DNA from: JAFDXJ01 sp039811225 | GTDB taxonomy: Bacteria; Bacteroidota; Bacteroidia; Chitinophagales; Chitinophagaceae | Direction: 5' to 3' | Assembly: GCA_039811225.1 (NCBI GenBank) | Contig: JBDHYG010000001.1 | Span: forward strand, 383,047-447,046 | Length of the DNA stretch: 64,000 nt | Part shown: positions 43,574 through 52,185 of the stretch, piece by piece | Numbering within the stretch: the stretch's first letter is position 1 | Layout: every line of letters starts with the position of its first letter | Position numbers and translations under genes: made by a program | Notes under the pieces: model-generated | Database searches by the model: none | What the model saw: only the letters and a program-made list of their open reading frames with translations | Told to the model about the DNA's origin: nothing

Positions 43574-44335
43574 TTAGGCTACTGCAATGGAAACTGCGTG
43601 TATGGCTGCACAGAGTTCCCGAATTAAAGAGGCATCTTTTTCAATGGCATTGCCCACCACGATAATATCTGCACCGGCTTTGCAGTTTCGGTAGGCTTTT
43701 TCCGGTGTAGTAATACCTCCGCCGGTTATTAAAGGAATATCGATATGGCTGGAAACTTTTTCTATCATTTGATCTGTCACCGGGGTTCGGGCACCACTTC
43801 CGGCATCCATGAAAATCAATTTCAGGCCAAGTAGTTCACCTGCCATGGCGGTACACATGGCAATATCATTTTTATCTGCCGGAATGGGGGCGGCATTGGA
43901 AATATAGGAAACGGTTGTAGGAGCACCACCATCAATAACCATATAACCGGTAGGGATTACTTCGAGGCCACTGTATTTTACCAGGGCAGCACTTAGTACA
44001 TGCTGGCCGATCAATAATTCCGGGTTTCGGCCCGATATCAGGGAAAGATATAAAAGCGCATCAGCATATTTACTAACCTGTGAGGGTGCTCCTGGGAATA
44101 AGATAACCGGAATATTGCAGGATGCCTTAATCTGGCTGATACAATCATCCACCGTATTGGAAATAACTAAACTCCCGCCCACAAAAAAATAATCAACCTG
44201 GGCATCTACAGCCAGCGAAACCAGCTTCTCAGTCTTTACAGTATCCACTTTATCGGGATCAATTAAAACAGCAAAAGATTTCCGGCCCAGTTTCTTTCTT
44301 TCCGTAATTTGATGGTATAGCTTTTGATTCATCAT
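43574..44335 (-). CDS. Geranylgeranylglyceryl phosphate synthase-like (GGGPS/PcrB family) protein
   Basis: A 253-residue TIM-barrel prenyltransferase that joins a polyprenyl diphosphate to sn-glycerol-1-phosphate, the ether lipid step known from archaea and some bacteria. Motifs are FAVLIDPDKVDT, YFFVGGSLVISNT, VIPTGYMVIDGGAPTTVSYI, LIFMDAGSGARTPV and the phosphate-binding GGGITTPEKAYR with DIIVVGNAIEKD. Bacterial homologues in Bacteroidota are known to be active GGGP synthases. The start is at 44335 or 44332 (MMNQKLYHQI); the open frame reaches 44365. It is convergent with the M28 gene. No G1P dehydrogenase is in the window. Confidence 0.9.
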   Translation of the reverse strand: MMNQKLYHQITERKKLGRKSFAVLIDPDKVDTVKTEKLVSLAVDAQVDYFFVGGSLVISNTVDDCISQIKASCNIPVILFPGAPSQVSKYADALLYLSLISGRNPELLIGQHVLSAALVKYSGLEVIPTGYMVIDGGAPTTVSYISNAAPIPADKNDIAMCTAMAGELLGLKLIFMDAGSGARTPVTDQMIEKVSSHIDIPLITGGGITTPEKAYRNCKAGADIIVVGNAIEKDASLIRELCAAIHAVSIAVA

Positions 44336-44691
44336 GCTGGAATGGTGCTTGGTACAAAAATGCAATTTTTTTTCGAAATGATTGATTTATTTATAATACG
44401 AGATCAGCCGAAATAGGTCATGCTTCCCGGTTTTGAATTTTTATTATAAGCTTAAAAAATTTATGCCTAAGAAATCTTATGCCAAAATTTATACATGCAA
44501 TTTTTTTTCACTGGTCTAAATGCGATTATAAGCAGGCAGGCAAAGCGTCCTGTTTTATATTAATTTCTTATCCACAAACTGTTGATATTTCTATCTTGCT
44601 TTTTTAAAAATAGAGGAATATTTTCGTCAACCGCTTAACAATTTTTTAACCGGGAAAATAGTAACTTTTCACCCCTATAAATAATAGTATT
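44336..44691. other. 356-base divergent intergenic region before the ribonucleotide reductase
   Basis: No open frame of note and no RNA gene was seen. It contains TTATCCACA at 44568-44576, an exact DnaA-box match, which forms the left arm of TATC-C-ACA-AAC-TGT-T-GATA, an imperfect palindrome. TTATGCC occurs twice around 44460-44490. TAACTTTT near 44660, one mismatch from TAnnTTTG, could be the reductase promoter. I saw no cobalamin riboswitch or clear NrdR box. Confidence 0.5.
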
Positions 44692-47600
44692 ATGGCTTCA
44701 AAACAACCGAAAAAAGGCTTGCAGTTTTCACGTCAATTCACCGTGGAGGGCAAAACACCGTATGAACTTTTTGACTACGATTACCGTACAAGTATTATCC
44801 GGAATGCCAGTGGAGAAGTGGTGTTTGAAATGAATAATGTGGAAGTGCCCGCGGCCTGGAGCCAGATCGCGACAGATATATTGGCACAAAAATATTTTCG
44901 TAAAGCCGGTGTACCGCAGCCAGATGGTAGCCTGGGCAGGGAAACCAGCATCAAGCAGGTGGCTCATCGTATGGCAAATTGCTGGAGAGTGTGGGGAGAA
45001 CGTTACCACTATTTTGCATCAAAGCAGGATGCCCAGGTTTTCTATGAAGAATTGGTTTATAGTATATTGAATCAATCCTGTGTTCCCAATAGTCCGCAAT
45101 GGTTCAATACCGGCCTGCATGAGAGTTATGGCATTACCGGTAGCCCACAAGGACACTATTATGTAGATGCCCTGGATGGAGAATTGAAAAAATCTGCCAA
45201 TGCCTATGAGCGGCCACAACCCCATGCCTGTTTCATACTAAGTGTAAAAGATGACCTGGTTAATGAAGGTGGGATCATGGATTTATGGACACGTGAAGCC
45301 AGGATTTTTAAATATGGTTCCGGTGTCGGCACCAATTATTCCCAGATCCGGGGTGAAGGTGAAAAACTCAGTGGGGGCGGCACATCCAGTGGCCTGATGA
45401 GTTTCCTTAAAATTGGAGACCGTGCTGCAGGTGCCATCAAGAGTGGCGGCACTACACGCCGCGCTGCGAAAATGGTATGCCTGGACCTGGATCACCCGGA
45501 GATCATGAAATTCATCAACTGGAAAGTAGAGGAAGAAAAGAAAGTGGCTTTATTAATTGAGGGTGGCTACGATAACAGCTATGAAGGCGAAGCCTATCTC
45601 ACTGTTTCCGGTCAAAACTCCAACAACTCCGTACGTGTACCTAATGCCTTTTTCAAAGCCCTGCAGGAAAATGGTGATTGGGAATTAAAAGCCCGAACAG
45701 ATGGCCGCACAATAAGTAAACTCCCCGCCCGGGAGGTTTGGGATACTATTACGTATGCAGCCTGGCGTTGTGCAGATCCCGGCATTCAATATGATACAAC
45801 AATCAATGAATGGCATACCTGCCCGCAAGGTGGCCGGATCAATGCATCCAATCCTTGCAGTGAATACATGTTTTTGGATAACACCGCCTGCAACCTGGCC
45901 TCTGCCAATCTCATGAAATTCTTTGATAAAGAAACCAACCGCTTTGATGTAGCTGGTTTTGAATATACCTGCCGGCTGTGGACAACCGTATTGGAGATAT
46001 CTGTATTAATGGCCCAATTCCCATCCAAAGAAGTGGCCCAACTTTCCTATGACTATCGCACACTTGGCCTGGGCTATGCCAATATGGGTACCTTATTAAT
46101 GGTAAGTGGCATTCCGTATGACAGTGAAAAAGCCAGGGGAATTGCCGGGGCTATCACGGCAATCATGACCGGTACCGCTTATAAAACGTCTGCAGAAATG
46201 GCCTCTTTCCTGGGAAGTTTTGCAAAATATGAAGAGAATAAAAATGATATGTTGCGTGTAATGCGTAATCACCGGGCTGCCGCGTATGATGCGGAAGATG
46301 CCTATACCGGGCTGGAAATAAAACCCCAGGGTATCAAAGCAAAAGATTGCCCCGATTATTTATTGCGTGCTGCTACCAAAGCCTGGGATGATGCCGTACA
46401 AATGGGTGAAAAATATGGCTATAGAAATGCACAAACCACGGTTATTGCACCAACCGGTACGATCGGCCTGGTAATGGATTGTGATACAACCGGGATAGAA
46501 CCTGATTTCTCCCTGGTTAAATATAAAAAATTAAGTGGTGGCGGTTATTTTAAAATTATCAATCAGTCAGTGCCCTATGCATTAAAAAATTTAGGCTATT
46601 CTGAAACCGAAAGACAGGCTATAGAAAATTATGCTGTTGGTACAGGCAGTTTTGAAGAGGCTCCCTACATTAATACAAACAGTTTAAGGGAAAAGGGATT
46701 TTTAGAAGAAGACCTGGATAAATTAAATGCTTCTGCCAAATCAGCTTTTGAAATTGGTTTTATTTTCAATCATTTTACGTTAGGTAAAGGTTGCATGGAA
46801 CGCTTGGGCTTCACGGAAGCAGAATATACTTCCCCCGGTTTTGATTTGCTGGAAGCTATTGGTTTTAGTGATGATCAAATCGAAGCGGCTAATGATTTCA
46901 TTTGTGGTACTATGACCCTGGAAGGCGCTCCCTTTTTGAAAGAAGAACACCTGCCTATTTTTGATTGTGCCAACCGGTGCGGGAAAAAAGGTGTACGATT
47001 TATTCACCCGCATGGTCATATCCGCATGATGTCTGCCTGCCAGCCTTTCTTAAGCGGCGCCATTTCCAAGACCATTAATTTACCCAATGAAGCAACCGTA
47101 CAGGATATTTCTGATAGTTACATCCTTAGCTGGCAACTGGGTTTAAAAGCAAATGCCCTGTATCGCGATGGCTGTAAATTATCACAACCACTCAGCACCA
47201 AATCTGAAAAGAAGAAGAAGAAACCAGATGCCGACACTACGCAGGCTGTTATTGAAGAAAATGCTACGCAAACAGATGCGAAACCGTCAATAGCTGATTT
47301 GACCGTGGAAGAATTACTGGAAGAAATTACACACCGGATGCAGCAAAGCAATGATACGGTTCTGAAACGCCAGTTGTCACAAATTGTAGAAAGAAAGACA
47401 CTGCCCTCGAAGCGCCGGGGTTTCACCCAAAAAGCAAAAGTAGGCGGGCAGGTATTGTTCCTGCGTACCGGTGAATATAGTGATGGTACACTGGGAGAGA
47501 TTTTTATTGACCTGGCCAAAGAAGGATCTACCTTACGTAGCCTGATGAACTGCTTTGCCATTGCTATTTCTGTTGGTTTACAATTTGGTGTGCCACTGGA

Positions 47601-48021
47601 AGAATATGTTGAGAAGTTTGTCTTTACCAAATTTGAGCCTGCCGGTATGGTAGATCATCCGAATATTAAAACCACTACTTCCCTGGTTGATTTCATTTTC
47701 CGGGCATTGGCGTATGAGTATTTGGGCCGAACAGACCTGGTACATGTATTGGACAAGCCCGAAATCAGCAGCCTGGGAAATGAAAAAGAAAGTATTTCAT
47801 TGTTGGGCAAACCTGCCCTCAGTAATATGCATGTAAGTTCCCCGGAGAAAAAGCAGAAAGTTGCTAAAAAGCAGGCTACCGAAAGCCTGGATGCCATGAA
47901 TACAGCTATGAAAAATATGCAAAGTGATGCTCCTGCCTGTAATGTTTGTGGTCATTTGACCATTCGCAGCGGGACTTGCTATAAATGCCTGAACTGTGGG
48001 AACAGTATGGGCTGCAGTTAA
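44692..48021 (+). CDS. nrdJ: Class II (adenosylcobalamin-dependent) ribonucleoside-diphosphate reductase
   Basis: The enzyme makes deoxyribonucleotides using a B12-derived thiyl radical and works with or without oxygen. It is 1109 residues. Core features are GSGVGTNYSQIRGEGEKLSG, the NPCSEYMFLDNTACNLASANL active-site strand with the redox Cys, and APTGTIGLVMDCDTTGIEPD. After the barrel an acidic/Lys-rich insertion is seen (about 845-895, with KSEKKKKKPDAD) and then a TSCPD-like domain (FLRTGEYSDGTLGEIFIDL). The C-terminal CNVCG...CYKCLNCG...GCS provides the redox Cys and a zinc-type cluster. This is the TIGR02504-type long form. No nrdAB/nrdDG is in the window. A terminator follows. Confidence 0.93.
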   Translation: MASKQPKKGLQFSRQFTVEGKTPYELFDYDYRTSIIRNASGEVVFEMNNVEVPAAWSQIATDILAQKYFRKAGVPQPDGSLGRETSIKQVAHRMANCWRVWGERYHYFASKQDAQVFYEELVYSILNQSCVPNSPQWFNTGLHESYGITGSPQGHYYVDALDGELKKSANAYERPQPHACFILSVKDDLVNEGGIMDLWTREARIFKYGSGVGTNYSQIRGEGEKLSGGGTSSGLMSFLKIGDRAAGAIKSGGTTRRAAKMVCLDLDHPEIMKFINWKVEEEKKVALLIEGGYDNSYEGEAYLTVSGQNSNNSVRVPNAFFKALQENGDWELKARTDGRTISKLPAREVWDTITYAAWRCADPGIQYDTTINEWHTCPQGGRINASNPCSEYMFLDNTACNLASANLMKFFDKETNRFDVAGFEYTCRLWTTVLEISVLMAQFPSKEVAQLSYDYRTLGLGYANMGTLLMVSGIPYDSEKARGIAGAITAIMTGTAYKTSAEMASFLGSFAKYEENKNDMLRVMRNHRAAAYDAEDAYTGLEIKPQGIKAKDCPDYLLRAATKAWDDAVQMGEKYGYRNAQTTVIAPTGTIGLVMDCDTTGIEPDFSLVKYKKLSGGGYFKIINQSVPYALKNLGYSETERQAIENYAVGTGSFEEAPYINTNSLREKGFLEEDLDKLNASAKSAFEIGFIFNHFTLGKGCMERLGFTEAEYTSPGFDLLEAIGFSDDQIEAANDFICGTMTLEGAPFLKEEHLPIFDCANRCGKKGVRFIHPHGHIRMMSACQPFLSGAISKTINLPNEATVQDISDSYILSWQLGLKANALYRDGCKLSQPLSTKSEKKKKKPDADTTQAVIEENATQTDAKPSIADLTVEELLEEITHRMQQSNDTVLKRQLSQIVERKTLPSKRRGFTQKAKVGGQVLFLRTGEYSDGTLGEIFIDLAKEGSTLRSLMNCFAIAISVGLQFGVPLEEYVEKFVFTKFEPAGMVDHPNIKTTTSLVDFIFRALAYEYLGRTDLVHVLDKPEISSLGNEKESISLLGKPALSNMHVSSPEKKQKVAKKQATESLDAMNTAMKNMQSDAPACNVCGHLTIRSGTCYKCLNCGNSMGCS

Positions 48022-48045
48022 CTATTTTGAACAGGAGAACAACCG

Positions 48046-48076
48046 ACCCGGTCCATACCATGGCCGGGTTTTTTTA
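48046..48076 (+). terminator. Intrinsic terminator after nrdJ
   Basis: ACCCGG (48046-48051) pairs with CCGGGT (48064-48069) around a 12-base loop, and a run of seven T follows. It is 24 bases after the stop codon. Confidence 0.85.
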
Positions 48077-48212
48077 ATCCTATAAAAAGCCTTTCGGTCC
48101 GTTTCACGTATTGTAATCTTAAAGAAACGATAATCATTTTCAGGAAAAAACAAATTTTTCTAAAACAAAATGAGAATGTTTAACATTGCAAAATTTTTAA
48201 AATGTAGGTGAC

Positions 48213-48228
48213 AGGAAATTCATTTCCT
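48213..48228. promoter_or_regulatory. Perfect inverted repeat upstream of the EPS cluster
   Basis: AGGAAAT-TC-ATTTCCT, seven-base arms with a two-base centre, lies 41 bases before the first gene of the polysaccharide cluster. It could be an operator for a dimeric regulator. The spacing to any promoter element is not clear. Confidence 0.35.
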
Positions 48229-48269
48229 AATTGACCAAAATAACCTTTGAATTCAAAATTTGAAACAAA

Positions 48270-50621
48270 ATGACCGAAAAACCATCGCTTAAGATAAGCA
48301 GAGAGGAAGAATTCGATATCAAAAAAATCATATCAAAGTTTCTGGATCAGTGGAAGTTATATGCCATCAGTGCGGTAGTATTGATAATCTTGGGCATCAT
48401 ATTCTGGAAAGCAGCTACACCCATGTACACGGCCAATGCCCAGGTCTTAATCCAGGATAATGACAGCAAAACTGATCCTTCCTCTTTCTTAAGTAGTACG
48501 GCTCTTTCCGGTTTTAGCGATATCCTGGGTGTTCAAAGCAATGTTTCCAATGAATTAGGTATTCTGAATACCCCGGATCTGGTTTATCGGGTAGTTCGGG
48601 AAATGAATCTTGGGGTAAAGTATTATGCTAATGGCATATTACGGCCCACTGAATTATATACAAAGAGTCCTTTTACCGTAACATTTTTTCCCAAATCAGA
48701 CTCAACACTACCAACCACTTATAGCATTAATACCAAGGGCCTGAATGCAGCGAAAACTATCGAATTGAAAATTTCCAATGATGATGCAGATGCTACGGTA
48801 AAAGGAAATTTTGAGGATACCATAAAGGTCCCAACAGGAAAGGTTATTATTCACAAAACAGGTATCCCCTTTGATGATGCCAGCTCTTATTATTTTACTA
48901 CTACCAATACAGATCAGGTAGTGCTGGATATTCAATCTAATTTAAATGTAGCCATCCCGGATGCTGACGCTACCATTCTAAGCCTTTCTTATAATTCCAA
49001 TGTGCCCAAAAAAGCCGAAGATGTGCTAAAGCAATTAATTCATGAATACACTGCCCGTAACCTGAATGAAAAAAACAAAATCTCCGATAGCACCATTGCA
49101 TTCATAGATGGCCGGATAGCTATTGTCTCTGCTGAATTAAATTCCATAGAGGCCAATATACAGGGTTTTAAACAAAATAACAGCATTGCCAATATCAGTG
49201 AGCAATCTGCCCAGTTAATTGACAATACCAGTACTTATATCCAGCAATTAAACCAGGTGGAGGTGCAATTGAATGTTATTAATAGCACCCTGGATTATAT
49301 CCGGAATGAGAATGTAAATGACCGACCGGTACCTTCTACATTAAATAATGACCCCACATTTCTTTCTTTGGTACAGAAATATAATAGTTTATTGGTTGAA
49401 AAAGATGCTATGAAACTGGCTACCACTGAACAAAACCCCGCTGTACAAAATATCAATGCACAAATACAAAATCTGCGTAATGATATCATCAACAGTTTAA
49501 TAAGCCAGAAAAAAGCATTGGAGATTAGTAAGGCAAAAATTGTTTCGCAAAATGCTGTGTTGAGTAATATGATTCAAAATGTACCCGCCCAGGAACGGCA
49601 ATATGTGGATCTTTCCCGTGAGCAAAGTGTAAAGCAGGCATTATACCTTTACTTGTTACAAAAGAAAGAAGAAACAGCCATTACCAAAGCATCCAATATT
49701 GCCAGTGCATCTACCATCCAGGAACCTAAAACAACCTATCTGCCTTATTTCCCCAATAAATTGCTGATACTTGCTTCTGTGTTATTGCTCTGTTTGATCA
49801 TACCAACCGGGATCATCCTGCTGAAAGATATTTTAAATAATAAAATACTCTCCCGTGCTGATATTACGAATAAGACAAGCGCCAGTATTGTGGCTGAGAT
49901 CGGGCATAATGATCATGATGGCCTGATTTCGTTGAAAGATCAGGGAAGATCAGCTATTGCAGAACAGTTCAGGGTATTCCGCACCAATATGGATTTTGCA
50001 ACCCGCCAGGAAAATTGCCCGGTAATTTTAATCACTTCATCTATGAGCGCGGAAGGTAAATCTTTTGTTACCGGTAACCTGGGCCAGTTCTATGCTTATT
50101 CAGGGAAGAAAGTCTTATTGATGGAAATGGATTTACGGAAACCGAAACTTTCCGGTATGTTTGGTATGTCCAACGCAAAAGGATTTACTAATTATATTAT
50201 AAGTAAGCAACCTATAGAAGATTTTATTCAACCGGTAAAAGGGATCAACAATTTATACCTGCTCAGTTCCGGACCGGTACCACCTAATCCTTCTGAGATC
50301 CTGCTGTCGGAACAGGCAAATACGATGTTTGAAAAGTTGAAAGAGCAATTTGATATCATTATTATGGATACGGCGCCCATTGGTGCTGTAACCGATGCAT
50401 TGATCCTGGCGAAACAAAGCAATGTGAACTTGTATCTGGTACGGCAACGATATACTTTCAAAAACAGTCTCGATATTGTAAATGATTTACTGGAGACGGA
50501 AAGGATCAATAATCTATACATTGTCGTGAATGATGTGAAGAAAGGGACATCTTATAAATATGGTTATGGATATGGCTATGGCTATGGTTACGGTTATGGA
50601 GAGGGCCTGGAAAAATCATAG
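48270..50621 (+). CDS. Wzc-type polysaccharide co-polymerase / bacterial tyrosine autokinase
   Basis: A 783-residue inner-membrane protein controlling chain length and export of EPS. A Wzz domain follows TM1 (about 38-55), with a long periplasmic coiled-coil region (about 250-450); TM2 lies at about 505-525. The BY-kinase domain has Walker A-like MSAEGKSF (590-598), Walker A' VLLMEMDLRKP (one Asp replaced by Glu) and Walker B IIMDTAPIG. The C-terminus carries seven consecutive Tyr-Gly units (764-777), presumably the autophosphorylation cluster. It is the first gene of the plus-strand cluster and sits 14 bases before the polymerase gene. No Wza-type outer-membrane exporter gene is in the window. 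Confidence 0.92.
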   Translation: MTEKPSLKISREEEFDIKKIISKFLDQWKLYAISAVVLIILGIIFWKAATPMYTANAQVLIQDNDSKTDPSSFLSSTALSGFSDILGVQSNVSNELGILNTPDLVYRVVREMNLGVKYYANGILRPTELYTKSPFTVTFFPKSDSTLPTTYSINTKGLNAAKTIELKISNDDADATVKGNFEDTIKVPTGKVIIHKTGIPFDDASSYYFTTTNTDQVVLDIQSNLNVAIPDADATILSLSYNSNVPKKAEDVLKQLIHEYTARNLNEKNKISDSTIAFIDGRIAIVSAELNSIEANIQGFKQNNSIANISEQSAQLIDNTSTYIQQLNQVEVQLNVINSTLDYIRNENVNDRPVPSTLNNDPTFLSLVQKYNSLLVEKDAMKLATTEQNPAVQNINAQIQNLRNDIINSLISQKKALEISKAKIVSQNAVLSNMIQNVPAQERQYVDLSREQSVKQALYLYLLQKKEETAITKASNIASASTIQEPKTTYLPYFPNKLLILASVLLLCLIIPTGIILLKDILNNKILSRADITNKTSASIVAEIGHNDHDGLISLKDQGRSAIAEQFRVFRTNMDFATRQENCPVILITSSMSAEGKSFVTGNLGQFYAYSGKKVLLMEMDLRKPKLSGMFGMSNAKGFTNYIISKQPIEDFIQPVKGINNLYLLSSGPVPPNPSEILLSEQANTMFEKLKEQFDIIIMDTAPIGAVTDALILAKQSNVNLYLVRQRYTFKNSLDIVNDLLETERINNLYIVVNDVKKGTSYKYGYGYGYGYGYGYGEGLEKS

Positions 50622-50635
50622 AAAATAAAGCCGTA

Positions 50636-52096
50636 ATGAAAAGATTTAATTATTACTCACTACTTTTAGTAGTACATTTTCTCTTAATTTTCATTACAGT
50701 ATTTGGGAGCCTATTTGTTATTGCTATTGGCCAGTCTATCTGGTTAATAGCATTTCTCACAGTTCCTATGGTCAATCTTTTGTTATTACCCATAACAAAA
50801 AAAGATGAACAATTTGATCCGGCCCATCCCATTTTAATGGTACTGGTGTCCGTTATGATTGGTACGGTATTACGTTCTTTTTTCATTTTATCACCGTATG
50901 AATCCCCGGCAAAATTTCTCATGTTGATGGGTAAGCCACCAACTTTCTTACTTAATGGCATCATACCTCTTTATATTGGATTTATTTTTTTCGTATTTGG
51001 CTATGTTTACCCGGTTAAACCCTTGAAAGACTGGAGTACCAAAAGAATCCATTCAGACCCGATCAGTTTAAAGAAATTTATCCCCGTTTCGATCATCATT
51101 ACACTTATTAGTATGTATACGGCGTATGAATTCTTTAAGAAAACCGGGTTTAATTTTAACGAAATAAATGCAGACAGCTTTGGTAAAAAGCGTCGATATC
51201 AAATGGAAGGTGGTGCCGGATATGCAGCATTAGGGTATTATAAATTGGTTATGGATTTGATCGAGCCCTTGTTTTATATTGCCCTTATGTATATCATTGT
51301 CAATAAGAAAAAAATATGGTCAATTCTAGGACTTGTTACCTTAGTTATGGGCATATTGAATTTGATTTATCCTATAATCGAAAATATACGAACCAATGCT
51401 TTGTATGTAATGATCAATACCGGCCTGATCATTTATTACTTAAACCAGGGAATAAAAATTAAAGACCTCATCAAAGTTGTAGCCGTTGCCTCCGTGATTC
51501 TTTTTATTATGACTACCTTAAGAAGTGCGAATAATACAAAACGAACGGTTACAGAAGTATCGTCTAATCCATTGGCAATTATGGTGGGTACCACCAATTT
51601 TTGTGGGGTAGATAAAACAGCTCAAATCATCAATGGGGTACCGGGAAAATTACCCTATCAGTTCGGCGAAAGCTTAATCTATTGGTTGGTTTCTCCTATA
51701 CCCCGGACCTGGTGGCCGGAAAAGCCAGCCATTAGTTATGGCTTGATTATTGGTGAAAAAATTTACGGCAAAAGAGATGAAAATGATCCAGGTGGAGGTA
51801 TCCCTCCTGGTTTTGTGGCTGAATTATACCTCAATTTTGGTTATCCCGGGATTATACTGGGTATGTTTTTAATGGGGCTCTTATTTAAATTATTTTATGA
51901 CGCTTATTTAAAAACAAGAGAAAAAAGTACTTATGCCATGTTGATTTTTATTATTGTTTTTGTGCCTGTAGCGCTAAAATTAATTGGTGGTGATATGAGC
52001 GGAGTGATGACAAAAGTGGTTAAAGGAGTAATTTCAATCTATTTTATTATGAAATTAATTCAAGTGAGAAAAACAAATTCCATGACTGAAACTTAA
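50636..52096 (+). CDS. Wzy-like oligosaccharide repeat-unit polymerase
   Basis: A 486-residue integral membrane protein with about 10-12 hydrophobic segments, the expected topology of a Wzy polymerase that links undecaprenyl-bound repeat units in the periplasm. A long periplasmic-type loop around 300-400 has conserved-looking charged and Pro/Trp residues (WLVSPIPRTWWPEKPAISYG, DENDPGGGIPPGFVAELYLNFG), which match the O-antigen polymerase family pattern. Sequence similarity in this family is weak, so the call rests mainly on topology, this loop and cluster context. It starts 14 bases after the Wzc-type gene. Confidence 0.8.
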   Translation: MKRFNYYSLLLVVHFLLIFITVFGSLFVIAIGQSIWLIAFLTVPMVNLLLLPITKKDEQFDPAHPILMVLVSVMIGTVLRSFFILSPYESPAKFLMLMGKPPTFLLNGIIPLYIGFIFFVFGYVYPVKPLKDWSTKRIHSDPISLKKFIPVSIIITLISMYTAYEFFKKTGFNFNEINADSFGKKRRYQMEGGAGYAALGYYKLVMDLIEPLFYIALMYIIVNKKKIWSILGLVTLVMGILNLIYPIIENIRTNALYVMINTGLIIYYLNQGIKIKDLIKVVAVASVILFIMTTLRSANNTKRTVTEVSSNPLAIMVGTTNFCGVDKTAQIINGVPGKLPYQFGESLIYWLVSPIPRTWWPEKPAISYGLIIGEKIYGKRDENDPGGGIPPGFVAELYLNFGYPGIILGMFLMGLLFKLFYDAYLKTREKSTYAMLIFIIVFVPVALKLIGGDMSGVMTKVVKGVISIYFIMKLIQVRKTNSMTET

Positions 52097-52185
52097 ATTT
52101 ATTTAGAATATAATTAACCATGAAATCAATGACGTTTTATCATGTCAGTTCATAGGCAAATTCCATATGATTTAAAAATTAAAAA

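Noticed and set aside
44336..44691. Possible cobalamin riboswitch upstream of the B12-dependent reductase
   Set aside because: No B12-box-like sequence or multi-stem G/C-rich structure was seen; the region is A/T-rich.
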